Below are positions 24,158-33,707 of a DNA stretch of 64,000 nucleotides, piece by piece (the first letter of the stretch is position 1; each line of letters starts with the position of its first letter). The notes under the pieces are model-generated. The model searched no databases, was not told the DNA's origin, and worked only from the letters and a program-made list of their open reading frames with translations. The DNA is from Pelatocladus maniniholoensis HA4357-MV3. Its GTDB lineage: Bacteria; Cyanobacteriota; Cyanobacteriia; Cyanobacteriales; Nostocaceae. The DNA is taken from contig JAHHHW010000077.1 of assembly GCA_019359115.1 (NCBI GenBank), positions 1 to 64,000 of the forward strand, in the 5' to 3' direction. The position numbers and the translations under genes were made by a program.

Positions 24158-26878
24158 TTATAAGGTGTAATTTATATTTAAAAATTCTTCTGCGTCAGTG
24201 CGATCGCAAATCTTCCCATCCAATGTCGCAGCTAGTAAATCATCTAGCATTTGTCGATATTGTGGTCCTGGTTTGTAACCAAGTTTCTTTAAGTCATTTC
24301 CATTTAATATTGGTTGAATATCTGCCCAAACTGTTAAATAATGCCATATTTGTGTTCTAATTGGGCGTGAACTGTGTAAAGCAACTAAAATCAACGTGGG
24401 TAAATCATAGGATCGCAGCAATTTTACTACCTGACTAGGAAGCTGACAAGTGGGTAAAGCATCTTTCACCTGTGCTTGTACTTGGGCTAATTTCTCCAAG
24501 CGTTCAATGCTATCTTCTTGTAGTTGCAGATTTTTAGCCACTTTCGCTCGATATTGTGGGACAAGGTGAGCGATAATCACTTCTAAGCGCATTTGCCAGT
24601 GAGTCAGCAGAGTTTCTTCAAAATCAAACTTGTGTAAACAGCGTTCTAGTAATCGTAATTGGCGCAATAATTCTGCATCTAAGTTTTTGAGACTCGGATG
24701 AATACACTGTAATGCTCCTAAATCTCCAAGTAATTGCAAAGCTGCTTGCCAATAGGATGCTTCTAAAATGTGCTTTAATTCTGTTTTGAGGCGGGTTTGC
24801 AGTGCAGGTGTTTTATGATTTTCTTTTGTGGTGCGATCGTAAACACCACTGTTGATCGCATAACGGATATATTCTTCTGTTTGCGATTCAATTTTAAATC
24901 CAAAGCGCACAGCAAAGCGTACACCGCGATAAATGCGGGTGGGATCTTCAATAAAACTGTTAGCGTGTAAAACACGAACTTGCTTTGCTTGTAAATCTAG
25001 CAAACCACCAAAAAAATCCAGGAGTTTCCCTGCATGGGGAGGAGTCAGTCGCAGTGCTAAAGCATTAATGGTAAAATCACGCCGATACAAATCTTGGCGA
25101 ATTGAACTAGCTTCGACTTCGGGGTTTGCAGCTGGGTAAGGATAAAATTCTGTTCTAGCAGTAGCAATATCTACCCACAAAGAATTTAATTGTGGATCTT
25201 TGTGCCAAAGTAAGGCCGCAGTTTGAAAAGCACCATGAATTTCTAATCGTGCTGCTGGGTAAATTTGCTGGAGTGCTTTTGCTAATTCTACACCTGCGCC
25301 GACATCGGCGGCTTTATCAAAGCCATCGACTACTAAGTCAATATCTTTGATTAACAAACTACCAGATGCTTCTTTTGCTAGTAGCAAGTCGCGTACTGCT
25401 CCTCCTACTAAATATAAATGCCAACCCCGTTGTTTGGCTTGGGCGGATGCTTTGGTGAGTAGTTCCCAAAGTTTGGGATTGAGGCGATCGCACAATTCTC
25501 CCAATGTCGGAATCTCAACATTATCTTCTCCTTCTCTTCCCCTTTCTTTGCCTCTCCCCTTCTCGCTATCATTTTGCTGATGCAACTCCCGCAAAACATC
25601 AGTGCGGGTGACTATACCTACCAATTGTCCATTTTCTAACACAGGCAACCGTCCAATATCATAAGTCACCATTAATGACTCAATTTCTGGCAGGGTGGTA
25701 TGAGGAGTTATCGTTTTAAGATTAATTGTCATGTAACCTTTAACGGGTGCATGACTAAAGCCATGATGCAAAGCAATATCAATATCTCGACGGGAGATAA
25801 TACCCAATAACTTACCTTGGGTATCAACTACAGATAAACCAGAGTGTCCGTAGCGTAACAAAATTCGCTGTGCTTCCTCAATTGTGGTATCTGGGCGAAT
25901 GGTACGAACTGGCGATGACATCAAATCTCGTGCTGTCGGTGGATAGGGAATCTGCGCTTTTAACCCTTCCAATAATTGGTTGAGTATTTTTCGACAATTT
26001 ACACCCCGCAAATTCAGTGATGTTGCTTGGGAATGTCCACCACCACCCAATGGTTGAAAAATTTGATTGAGGTTGACTTCAGGAATTCGCGATCGCCCGA
26101 TTACTGTCAAGCGTGAATCGCCTTCTCCCATACCATATTTATTTGCTAACAATAAAGCATCTATTTCTGTCAACTCCATTAATTGGGAGGCTAGACTCGA
26201 TAAACCTGGTACATAACTATCGGTTACTAACGTTACCCAAGCTACGGTATATCCCCGGATGCGTAAATATTGCAAATCCTCAAGTGCTTCTGATAATAAC
26301 TGCTGCAATTGGGGAGACAAACCAGGTTCTACATACTCAGCAACTACCGATAAACTTGCTCCTTGCTGCATCAACCAAGCCAAGGCGAGAGCATCCTGTG
26401 GTGTGGTGTGGTCATAGGTAAGCGAACCTGTATCAACATGGATACCCAACGCCATAGCAGTTGCTTCTGCTGTTGAGAGGGAAATTTGCTGTTTTTGCAA
26501 TTCTTCCACAATTAAAGTTGTGGTAGCTCCTACAGGCGCAATGTGTAATTTTGTAGCAGGGATATCACCATGTTGTTCGAGGTGATGGTCATAAACTATG
26601 ATTTCTTTAATATGGGGTAAATCTAACCATTCTGCTGCTTTGCCCAGGCGATCGCGATCTTGAGTATCTACTACAGTCAGAGAACGAATTTTTTTCGGAT
26701 TCACAGAACGCCGTTCAATTAACTGATACTCATCTCGATGCAGCGCCAAAAAATCTCGCACTGGTGGGTGAGCGCCGCCAGTTAACACAATTTTGCTACC
26801 AGGAAGCAAACGTGTTAGTCCTACCGCCGCCCCTAAAGCATCAAAATCAGCTGTTGTGTGACAAAGAATTAGATCCAT
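24158..26878 (-). CDS. DHH phosphoesterase - CBS - CCA tRNA nucleotidyltransferase fusion
   Basis: 906-residue multidomain protein. Residues 1 to about 300 form a DHH/DHHA1 phosphoesterase (CHTTADFDALGAA, VVDTQD, VYDHH, GGGGHSQA). About 315-430 are two CBS domains (SPVRTIRPDTTIEEA; GIVTRTDVLRELH). About 480-870 are the poly(A)/CCA polymerase head and tail (VGGAVRDLLL, the metal-binding DIDLVV, RDFTINALAL, DPTRIYRGVRFAVRFGF). It would add or repair the CCA end of tRNA, with the DHH part cleaving nucleotides or RNA. This layout is known in cyanobacteria and in some Aquifex/Thermus-type enzymes that divide A- and CC-adding work. Confidence 0.9.
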   Translation of the reverse strand: MDLILCHTTADFDALGAAVGLTRLLPGSKIVLTGGAHPPVRDFLALHRDEYQLIERRSVNPKKIRSLTVVDTQDRDRLGKAAEWLDLPHIKEIIVYDHHLEQHGDIPATKLHIAPVGATTTLIVEELQKQQISLSTAEATAMALGIHVDTGSLTYDHTTPQDALALAWLMQQGASLSVVAEYVEPGLSPQLQQLLSEALEDLQYLRIRGYTVAWVTLVTDSYVPGLSSLASQLMELTEIDALLLANKYGMGEGDSRLTVIGRSRIPEVNLNQIFQPLGGGGHSQATSLNLRGVNCRKILNQLLEGLKAQIPYPPTARDLMSSPVRTIRPDTTIEEAQRILLRYGHSGLSVVDTQGKLLGIISRRDIDIALHHGFSHAPVKGYMTINLKTITPHTTLPEIESLMVTYDIGRLPVLENGQLVGIVTRTDVLRELHQQNDSEKGRGKERGREGEDNVEIPTLGELCDRLNPKLWELLTKASAQAKQRGWHLYLVGGAVRDLLLAKEASGSLLIKDIDLVVDGFDKAADVGAGVELAKALQQIYPAARLEIHGAFQTAALLWHKDPQLNSLWVDIATARTEFYPYPAANPEVEASSIRQDLYRRDFTINALALRLTPPHAGKLLDFFGGLLDLQAKQVRVLHANSFIEDPTRIYRGVRFAVRFGFKIESQTEEYIRYAINSGVYDRTTKENHKTPALQTRLKTELKHILEASYWQAALQLLGDLGALQCIHPSLKNLDAELLRQLRLLERCLHKFDFEETLLTHWQMRLEVIIAHLVPQYRAKVAKNLQLQEDSIERLEKLAQVQAQVKDALPTCQLPSQVVKLLRSYDLPTLILVALHSSRPIRTQIWHYLTVWADIQPILNGNDLKKLGYKPGPQYRQMLDDLLAATLDGKICDRTDAEEFLNINYTL

Positions 26879-26930
26879 AGTCAGTAGTCATTGGACGAAG
26901 GACATAGGACAAATGACAAAGGACAGATGA
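26879..26930. repeat. STRR heptamer repeat tract
   Basis: AGTCATTGGAC, AAAGGACATAGGAC and AAATGACAAAGGAC-type copies directly precede the start codon of the CCA gene, in the same family as the tract at 2431-2508. Confidence 0.65.
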
Positions 26931-27038
26931 CTAAAATGTTGCAATTTCTGATAGCTTAACAATAAGGAAGAATGTTGGTTTAATCCTGTAGATATTCTAT
27001 CTTTAACTAGAATCTTCGCTGTCTTGGGAGAAGGGAAA

Positions 27039-27227
27039 ATGAGTATTATATTCCAAATTGCTTTGTTAGCTCTGGTACTTGTGTCTTTTGCAATGGTAAT
27101 TGGCGTTCCTGTTGCTTACGCCACTCCGCAAAACTGGAATGATTCCAAAAGACTGCTGTGGCTTGGCTCTGGCGCTTGGATCGGCTTAGTTGTTTTAGTT
27201 GCACTCCTAAGCTTTTTCGTAGTTTAG
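27039..27227 (+). CDS. psbZ: Photosystem II protein PsbZ
   Basis: 62-residue thylakoid protein with two membrane helices ([22 protein letters not shown] and the C-terminal [15 protein letters not shown]) joined by the conserved [17 protein letters not shown] loop. PsbZ stabilises the peripheral side of the PSII core and its supercomplexes. The open frame extends five codons upstream; the ATG at 27039, preceded by GGGAGAAGGG, is the standard start. Confidence 0.95.
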   Translation: MSIIFQIALLALVLVSFAMVIGVPVAYATPQNWNDSKRLLWLGSGAWIGLVVLVALLSFFVV

Positions 27228-27437
27228 GTAACTACTGCCCACACAGTAAGTAAATAGCATAAAAATAACAGGGGCAACACAAAGGACAAGGGGAATACGG
27301 GAGACAAGGGAGACAAGGAAAGTGAGAGTAAATTCTCCCCTACCTCCCACCTCCCCAACTCCTGATCTCAGTTGCTCCTGTTGTCTTATGGAAGAAATGT
27401 ATATAGTGGCAAGAGTATAGTTGATTTAGAGGCGGTC

Positions 27438-28016
27438 ATGGCAGTTTTCGAGGGAACTTTTACGCAGACAGAACCTTTACGGTTTGCATTGGTAATTGGA
27501 CGATTCAATGATCTAGTTACCACCAAACTATTAGAGGGTTGTCAAGATTGCTTGAAACGCCACGGCGTCGATGTTGATCCTCATGGTTCTCAAGTTGATT
27601 ATGTTTGGGTTCCAGGGAGTTTTGAAGTCCCAGTAGTAGCCCGCCAACTTGCTCTTTCGGGACGCTACGACGCCATAATTTGTATGGGTGCTGTGATTCG
27701 AGGACAAACACCTCATTTTGATTATGTTTCCTCTGAGGTGGCCAAAGGTATTGCTGCTGCTTCCTTCCAAACTGGTGTACCAGTGGTTTTTGGTATTTTG
27801 ACAACTGATACCATGCAGCAAGCCTTAGAACGGGCTGGGATAAAAAGTAATCATGGCTGGGATTATGCTATGTCAGCACTGGAAATGGGTAGCCTGATGC
27901 GTCAGTTGCGTTCTAACCTAGCTCAACCATACGCTGGTAATTCTCAATCTTTACCTACTTCGCTCAAGAGTGCCAGTATAGGTGAATTTTCGGCGTCTGA
28001 GGGAGAAGTGGGTTAA
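27438..28016 (+). CDS. ribH: 6,7-dimethyl-8-ribityllumazine synthase
   Basis: 192-residue enzyme of riboflavin synthesis that joins the pyrimidinedione and dihydroxybutanone phosphate. Family motifs: [46 protein letters not shown], and [20 protein letters not shown] with the following [16 protein letters not shown] at 27438 is preferred because [10 protein letters not shown] matches relatives; the frame is open to 27372. An extra 30-residue C-terminal tail, rich in Ser, is seen. It follows psbZ in the same direction, a pairing I recall in other cyanobacteria. Confidence 0.94.
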   Translation: MAVFEGTFTQTEPLRFALVIGRFNDLVTTKLLEGCQDCLKRHGVDVDPHGSQVDYVWVPGSFEVPVVARQLALSGRYDAIICMGAVIRGQTPHFDYVSSEVAKGIAAASFQTGVPVVFGILTTDTMQQALERAGIKSNHGWDYAMSALEMGSLMRQLRSNLAQPYAGNSQSLPTSLKSASIGEFSASEGEVG

Positions 28017-28264
28017 CGAACTCTTAACGAGGAAAAGGGATTGGGCATGAATCAGTTAACAGTTTAATTTGATAACTGATTAGTTGTTCAATCCCCAATC
28101 CTGCTCTGTCGCTATGATGAAATCAGAACTTAGTTGATGCTGGAAAAGTAATACCAATTAGAAAAAAGAATGCGACAGATAGACTTACAGAACTCCTATG
28201 CAGCAAAGAGTTTCTCAATCCAAGATTTAAAATCCAAAATCCAAAATCCAAAATTGTATAAGCA

Positions 28265-28573
28265 ATGGTTCAAGTGGTTGTTGTAATAAACACACTCATC
28301 TCATTAATATTACTGTATACTGCTTGGCGAGTATGGCGACTGCGGTTGCTACTAGCTAGGCTCACTAATTTGTTTATTCTCGCTGAACGTTGCAGCCATG
28401 CTTTATTTTCTCAAGCACCCCAGGCTCTTGATATTAGCCGACAGAATATTCATAATCTAAGGCAAACAAACCAAGTGCTAGAGATGCAAATTCAACAATT
28501 GCAGCAGATTTTTAGCATATTATTTATTGGACAAAGATTCTGGCGTCGGTTTGATAGCAGAAAAGTTAAATAA
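28265..28573 (+). CDS. Hypothetical membrane protein, 102 residues
   Basis: One N-terminal membrane helix (VVVVINTLISLILLYTAW) followed by a basic amphipathic region and a glutamine-rich coiled-coil-like stretch (LEMQIQQLQQIF). Unnamed, but consistently upstream of YtxH/DUF948-like genes here: the next start is only 59 bases away, and the three probably form one transcript. Function unknown. Confidence 0.7.
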   Translation: MVQVVVVINTLISLILLYTAWRVWRLRLLLARLTNLFILAERCSHALFSQAPQALDISRQNIHNLRQTNQVLEMQIQQLQQIFSILFIGQRFWRRFDSRKVK

Positions 28574-28631
28574 TTCAGGGCTTGCAATGTATGAAAACCC
28601 CATAAAATGTGTTTAAGGAGAGAACAGTACA

Positions 28632-29009
28632 ATGTCTAACAACCGTTCTGGAGTATTTATTGGTGGTGTCATGCTAGGAGCAACTATCGGTGCTTTGACT
28701 GGTTTGCTTATGGCTCCGCGTACAGGACGCGAAACGCGTAAACTATTGAAAAAATCTGCTGATGCACTTCCAGACTTAGCAGAAGATTTATCAACTAGTG
28801 TCCAAATTCAGGCAGATCGCCTGTCTGCAAATGCGCTAAGAAACTGGGATGAGACTTTAGATCGACTACGGGAAGCGATCGCAGCTGGTGTCGATGCTAG
28901 TCAACGGGAAAATCAAGCAATGAAACGGAAAAACTCACCAGACGTGCAAACAACAGCTACTCAGACAGTGGCTGACTCAGATTCTCTTCCTGAGCATGTA
29001 GATAACTAA
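28632..29009 (+). CDS. YtxH domain-containing protein
   Basis: 125-residue protein. The start MSNNRSGVFIGGVMLGATIG followed by LTGLLMAPRTGRETRKLLKKS is the YtxH signature: a short glycine-rich membrane segment and the APxxGxETR motif. The remainder is helical and charged with an unstructured tail. The family is linked to general stress in other bacteria; the role in cyanobacteria is not established. It has an AAGGAGAGAA ribosome site and is 15 bases upstream of the DUF948 gene. Confidence 0.85.
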   Translation: MSNNRSGVFIGGVMLGATIGALTGLLMAPRTGRETRKLLKKSADALPDLAEDLSTSVQIQADRLSANALRNWDETLDRLREAIAAGVDASQRENQAMKRKNSPDVQTTATQTVADSDSLPEHVDN

Positions 29010-29024
29010 ATTAACAACATAATT

Positions 29025-29576
29025 GTGAGTGAACCGCTGTTTTGGCTGGGACTATCTATATTTTTGGTGGCTATCAGTCTAACTGCTGTTTTGGTGGTGG
29101 CTATACCAGCATTGCAGGAGTTAGCACGTGCTGCTCGTAGTGCGGAAAAGTTTTTTGATACCCTCTCACGAGAGTTACCACCGACTCTGGATTCGATCCG
29201 TATGACAGGCTTGGAAATCACCGATCTGACTGATGATCTTAGTGAAGGCGTGAAAAGTGCTTCTGGGGTTGTTAAACAAGTTGATCAAAGCTTGAACAGT
29301 GCCAAACAGCAGGCTCAAAATATTCAAATTAATACACGTAGCGTATTTGTTGGCTTCAAAGCTGCATGGAAAAGTTTTACGCGCTCAAAAGGTGGAAAGA
29401 GAACGAGCGATCGCTTGTTAGTCAATCAAAAAGCAACGCTGACATCAAGAGAAAGAGAATCTCTCAGACATTACAATCGCACCAAAAAATCAGAACAGTA
29501 TCGAAATCAAGAAAGCTACCAAGATTCTGCTGAATGGAAAAGTGATGACACCCCAGATTGGCAAGAAGAAGATTGA
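29025..29576 (+). CDS. DUF948-family membrane protein
   Basis: 183-residue protein that begins with GTG (MSEPLFWLGLSIFLVAISLTAVLVVA, one membrane helix), followed by an extended helical segment (ELARAARSAEKFFDTLSRELPPTLDSIRMTG) typical of DUF948, then a basic, charged tail (SFTRSKGGKRTSDRL). Such proteins are often co-encoded with YtxH proteins, as here. A structural or stress role at the membrane is likely but unproven. Confidence 0.82.
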   Translation: MSEPLFWLGLSIFLVAISLTAVLVVAIPALQELARAARSAEKFFDTLSRELPPTLDSIRMTGLEITDLTDDLSEGVKSASGVVKQVDQSLNSAKQQAQNIQINTRSVFVGFKAAWKSFTRSKGGKRTSDRLLVNQKATLTSRERESLRHYNRTKKSEQYRNQESYQDSAEWKSDDTPDWQEED

Positions 29577-29646
29577 AATCGCTGAACCGTATTGTTTTAT
29601 AAGTAATATCACTTATCTATCCTTGATATAAATTATGCAGATGGCT

Positions 29647-30075
29647 GCATTCACAATAGACCTCTTGCAAAAGTCGAATGAACCCCCCTCAATCCCCCCG
29701 TTCACGGGGGGAAGATTTAGTTCCCTCCCAATACTGCTCGGTTAAGGATTTTTCGCTGCGATTTTGGGAATCTAGAGACCGTAAATTTCGCTTCTCTACA
29801 GAGATTTTAGGTTGGTCGATTTTCTTAACCGAGTAGTATTGAGTTCCCTCCCCGTAAACGGGGAGGGTTAGGGTGGGGTAAAAATATTTTTGCAAGAGGT
29901 CTAATGTAAGTCGATACATTCACAATGTAGGTCGATACATTCACAATGTAGGTCGATACATTCACAATGTAAGGCGATACATTCACAATGTGAGGCGATA
30001 CATTCACAATGTGAGGCGATACATTCACAATGTAAGTCGATACATTCCCAATGTAAGCTGATACATTCACAATGT
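29647..30075. repeat. 21-bp minisatellite with palindromic core
   Basis: Eight copies of a 21-base unit whose core is ACATTCACAATGT (centres at 29922, 29943, 29964 and onward every 21 bases to 30069) run from about 29911. A ninth unit begins at 29647 and is interrupted by a MITE (29658-29902). The core is itself an inverted repeat, so each unit can form a small hairpin. Because 21 is divisible by three, false open frames with 7-residue repeats appear here. Confidence 0.93.
29658..29902. mobile_element. MITE with 15-bp terminal inverted repeats and AAT target duplication
   Basis: AGACCTCTTGCAAAA at 29658-29672 is repeated perfectly inverted at 29888-29902. The triplet AAT flanks both ends (29655-29657 and 29903-29905). 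Removing the element plus one AAT restores CATTCACAATGTAAG, the sequence of the surrounding 21-bp repeat unit. Inside are further inverted pairs (CCAATACTGCTCGGTTAAG / CTTAACCGAGTAGTATTG; CCCCCCGTTC / CCCCGT arms). There is no open frame, so it needs a transposase from elsewhere, possibly IS5-like. Confidence 0.88.
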
Positions 30076-30115
30076 AGGTTAAAGCAATACGCGCTTGGTG
30101 TTAAGCCCACAATTC

Positions 30116-30151
30116 TTTGTACCAGACGCGAAATTTCGCGTCTGGTACAAA
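30116..30151. repeat. 36-bp perfect palindrome (TTTGTACCAGACGCGAAA)
   Basis: The two 18-base halves (30116-30133 and 30134-30151) are exact inverted copies. The palindrome lies 12 bases past the stop of the UbiH-like gene (30163) and may end its transcription. It belongs to the GACGCGAAATTTCGCGTC class of dispersed palindromes. Confidence 0.85.
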
Positions 30152-30162
30152 CTTTATTTGTT

Positions 30163-31422
30163 TTACCGTTGGGCTAATTCGGGTGTGCGTCCCTTCAAAC
30201 CAATCATTAATTTGAGAGTATATATTTTTAAGATTGGTACTCGCTGCATTACCCATAAACCCAGGCGACGAACTAATACTACGGGTAAAAATGTATTAGA
30301 AAAGACTCTATCCAATAAATCTGTAAAACCTAGAATAGTTAGATTTTCCATTTTGCGCCAATGTTCGTAGCGTTTAAGAATTTTGAGATTACCAATATCT
30401 TCACCAGTTTGATGTGCTTTTTTAATCACTTGGGCTAAAGCTGCTGCATCGCGGATACCCAAATTTAAGCCTTGTCCGCCCACCGGATGACAATTGTGTG
30501 CTGCATCACCCACCAAAGCTAATCTGTGTAAGGCGTACTGATTGCTTTGCATGAGTTGTACCTGAAAGATAAAGCGATCGCCCAACAATTCCAGCTTACC
30601 CAATTGATTACCAAAACGGCGGCTTAATTCTGTGAGAAATTGCTGATCATCCAAAGCACACAAAGCTTTTGCTTCTTCATGGGGAGCCGTCCAGACAATG
30701 CGACAACGATTTCCCGGTAAAGGTAAAATTGCGAAGGGGCCACTAGACCAAAATTTTTCGTAGGCAGTATGATTATGTGGTTTTTCTGGTTTAACAAATG
30801 CCACAATACAAGACTGCCAATATTTCCAACCATGAGTTTTAATTCCAGCAGCTTGGCGAATAGGCGATCGCGAACCATCAGCAGCTACTACTAATTTGCT
30901 ACGGACTGTCCGCATTTCCCCTGCGACTTTGATATCGATTGTGGCTATGTCCTGGTGATAATGAGTACTTATAACTTCTGCTGGACATAAATAAGTCACA
31001 TTTGGACATTCTTTGACAAACTCGCGCAGAGGATACAACAATGCTTGGTGTTCCGCCACATAACCCAAATCTTGTTTGTTAATGTCTGCTGTGGTGAATT
31101 CCACCACATCTGGGTGATCAGCATCAGAAAGCCGAACACGGCGGTAAGTTTCTATTTGGGGTAAGATTTTATCCCAGACTCCAATACCTTGATAAATTAG
31201 CGCCGACAGCATATGCACGGCGTAAGCTTGTCCTTTAGCTACTGCTGCGGATTCTGGTTTTGCTTCAATTAGCAGGATATTTAATCCTGAGTCCTTGAAA
31301 GCAGAGGCTAGAGTAAGGCCGATTATTCCGCCACCGACGATGACCAAATCATAGTCGTATTCCCGTTTGCTTGTAGCTACCTGGTTAGGGAAAAAAGTTT
31401 GTGGAAGCTGTGCTTGCGCCAT
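30163..31422 (-). CDS. UbiH/VisC-family FAD-dependent hydroxylase
   Basis: 419-residue flavoprotein monooxygenase. It has the FAD-binding GGGIIGLTLASAFKDSGL near the N-terminus, the DG motif VVAADGSRSPIRQAAGI, and the second FAD motif LVGDAAHNCHPVGGQGLNLGIRDAAAL. These are the marks of the UbiH/COQ6/VisC group that hydroxylate aromatic quinone rings. Cyanobacteria make plastoquinone, so ring hydroxylation there or in a related terpenoid quinone is plausible; the substrate is not defined by sequence. Confidence 0.85.
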   Translation of the reverse strand: MAQAQLPQTFFPNQVATSKREYDYDLVIVGGGIIGLTLASAFKDSGLNILLIEAKPESAAVAKGQAYAVHMLSALIYQGIGVWDKILPQIETYRRVRLSDADHPDVVEFTTADINKQDLGYVAEHQALLYPLREFVKECPNVTYLCPAEVISTHYHQDIATIDIKVAGEMRTVRSKLVVAADGSRSPIRQAAGIKTHGWKYWQSCIVAFVKPEKPHNHTAYEKFWSSGPFAILPLPGNRCRIVWTAPHEEAKALCALDDQQFLTELSRRFGNQLGKLELLGDRFIFQVQLMQSNQYALHRLALVGDAAHNCHPVGGQGLNLGIRDAAALAQVIKKAHQTGEDIGNLKILKRYEHWRKMENLTILGFTDLLDRVFSNTFLPVVLVRRLGLWVMQRVPILKIYTLKLMIGLKGRTPELAQR

Positions 31423-31984
31423 TGTTAAGACAAATTACAGCGTTTTAATTATTATTTTTACGCGATCGCGTCGTGGAGGACAAGGGGGATGGGGGAAATG
31501 GGAGCAACTTTATCATGCTCCTCTAGACAAAGGCTTTAAAATGACGCAAATTAAAATAACGCAAAAGCTCGAAATACAATTCTTTTGACTTTTGATTTTG
31601 ACTTTTGACAGGTATGTTTTTTTATGCACTGCATTAAGTCTAATTTCTTTTGTTGCCAAAGAAAAATTGACAACTAAAAACTAAAATTAAATACCCAGTC
31701 TTTAATCATAAAAAACATTTTTTTCAATTACCATTGCATATTCTGAAAAATAGCTATAATTTTTTATTATGTCAGTAAATAGCTAAGAAGACTTCCATAA
31801 TGAATTAATTGTACTTATTGTAATTGCTGTAAAAGTATTTAAAATCACACAAGCTTAAATATCTATTCATATATAATTTTATGGAGTAAAAAATAATTCA
31901 ACTGTGATAATTTTCTAATCACTAATTGCTTGTTTAATCAGTGAAAATAAACTTTGATAAAAAACTTTTTTTGAGATTGACAAT
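31423..31984. other. Intergenic stretch without a gene
   Basis: An AT-rich stretch of about 560 bases upstream of the UbiH-like gene and the second MITE-like element. No coding frame with gene-like composition, and no RNA motif that I recognise, is visible. Confidence 0.5.
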
Positions 31985-32139
31985 ACCAGGACTATTTCAT
32001 TTTCATCCAGTCCGCCTCAGAATTTATTCTGAGACTAATAGCAAAAGTCGCTTCAAGCCGACTGTTTTGTGGTATTCAACTAAGTCCGTTAAAACGGACT
32101 TAAACTATTGGTTTATATCTAAAATGAAATAGCTCTGGT
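31985..32139. mobile_element. MITE-like element with 19-bp imperfect terminal inverted repeats
   Basis: The ends ACCAGGACTATTTCATTTT (31985-32003) and AAAATGAAATAGCTCTGGT (32121-32139) are inverted copies with two mismatches. Internal palindromes CTCAGAATTTATTCTGAG and AAGTCCGTTAAAACGGACTT add to the folded structure. No target duplication is obvious, and no transposase is inside. It lies 86 bases upstream of the invertase gene and could influence its promoter. Confidence 0.7.
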
Positions 32140-32225
32140 GAAAATACTGGAAGGGAGAAAATAAGTTGTATTTACTATCTGTCTGTTAAATTAAAAACAC
32201 AAACTTATATGGAGATATTGGAGTT

Positions 32226-33665
32226 ATGCAATTAGATGATTTGGCAAACATTGAAAATGTAGAAAGAGAAGCGTGGGAAGTTTTAGAAAAATCAATTCTG
32301 TACTATCAAGGTCGTCCAGTTGGAACACTCGCCGCCATTGATAATACATTAGATGCGCTCAATTATGATCAATGCTTTATTCGAGATTTTATTTCTTCCG
32401 GTCTACTATTTCTTATTCAAGGTAAAACAGAAATTGTTCGTAACTTTCTAGAAGTAACTTTAAAGTTACAGCCAAAAGAAAATCAATTGGATGCCTACAA
32501 ACCTGGTCGAGGTATGATTCCAGCTAGCTTCAAAGTAGTTGTTTCCCAAAGTGGTGAAGAACATTTAGAAGCAGATTTTGGAGAACATGCGATCGCCAGA
32601 GTCACACCAGTAGATTCATGTTTTTGGTGGATGATACTGCTACGTGCTTATGTCGTAGCTACGAAGGATTATTCATTGGCATATCAAAGTGATTTTCAAC
32701 AGGGAATCAGGTTAATTATGGAACTATCTTTAGGGACACGTTTTGATATGTATCCTACCCTGTTGGTTCCCGATGGTGCTTGTATGATTGACCGTCGTCT
32801 AGGTATCTACGGACATCCTTTAGAAATACAATCTCTGTTTTACTCAGCATTACGTGCTGGGCGAGACTTGCTAATTTGCCAAGGTAATCAAGATATTGTT
32901 ACAGCTATTGATAACCGTTTACCTGTTTTATCTGCTCATATTCGTAAACATTACTGGATAGACTTAAATCGTCTCAATACTATTTACCACTACAAAGGTG
33001 AAGAGTATGGCAAAGAGGCTGTTAATAAATTCAATATATATGTAGATTCACTTCCTTATGCTGAATTAGATCGATGGTTGCCAAAACAAGCTGGTTATCT
33101 AGCAGGAAATGTCGGGCCATCACTTATGGATACCCGATTTTTTACATTAGGAAACTTAGTTGCAATTATTTGTGATCTTGCTAGCGAAGAACAATCGCAA
33201 GCCATCATGAATTTAATCGAGAAACGCTGGGAGGATTTAGTCGGAGATATGCCGATGAAAATCAGTTTTCCAGCTTTAGAAAATGAAGAATACAGAATTA
33301 TTACTGGCTGCGATCCTAAAAATATACCTTGGTCTTATCACAACGGTGGCAATTGGCCTGTTTTAATGTGGATATTGGCAGCAGCAGCCATTAAAACTAA
33401 AAGAGTATATTTAGCAGACAGAGCAATTGAAATTGCCCAAAAACGTCTGAAAGATGATGAATGGCCAGAGTATTACGATGGTAGAACAGGGCGACTTCAG
33501 GGCAAACAAGCAAGAAAATATCAGACATGGACAGTTGCAGGATTTTTATTAGCAAAAGAATTGATAAAAAATCCTTCTTGTTTGCCATTAGTTAGTTTTG
33601 AGCAATTTGTAGCACAACAGGTTTCTATGGCTTGTGAATTTCAAATCAACAGTTTTGATGCTTGA
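32226..33665 (+). CDS. Alkaline/neutral invertase (GH100)
   Basis: 479-residue cytoplasmic glycoside hydrolase family 100 enzyme that splits sucrose into glucose and fructose. Family marks: [15 protein letters not shown] (the acid residue), [48 protein letters not shown], and [19 protein letters not shown]. Neutral invertases provide hexose from sucrose in heterocystous strains and are needed for diazotrophic growth with InvB-type enzymes. A glucokinase gene lies about 770 bases downstream on the other strand, so the pair could feed sucrose into glycolysis. Confidence 0.92.
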   Translation: MQLDDLANIENVEREAWEVLEKSILYYQGRPVGTLAAIDNTLDALNYDQCFIRDFISSGLLFLIQGKTEIVRNFLEVTLKLQPKENQLDAYKPGRGMIPASFKVVVSQSGEEHLEADFGEHAIARVTPVDSCFWWMILLRAYVVATKDYSLAYQSDFQQGIRLIMELSLGTRFDMYPTLLVPDGACMIDRRLGIYGHPLEIQSLFYSALRAGRDLLICQGNQDIVTAIDNRLPVLSAHIRKHYWIDLNRLNTIYHYKGEEYGKEAVNKFNIYVDSLPYAELDRWLPKQAGYLAGNVGPSLMDTRFFTLGNLVAIICDLASEEQSQAIMNLIEKRWEDLVGDMPMKISFPALENEEYRIITGCDPKNIPWSYHNGGNWPVLMWILAAAAIKTKRVYLADRAIEIAQKRLKDDEWPEYYDGRTGRLQGKQARKYQTWTVAGFLLAKELIKNPSCLPLVSFEQFVAQQVSMACEFQINSFDA

Positions 33666-33707
33666 AAATGCCAAGTTTCTGTATCTTCTTTACGTCAATT
33701 CTAATTA

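Noticed and set aside
29911-30075. Possible CRISPR array
   Set aside because: Contiguous 21-bp units without unique spacers.
29825-30110. Two overlapping minus-strand open frames with 7-residue repeats
   Set aside because: They are produced by the 21-bp minisatellite, whose unit length is a multiple of three; no ribosome site and no independent coding signal.
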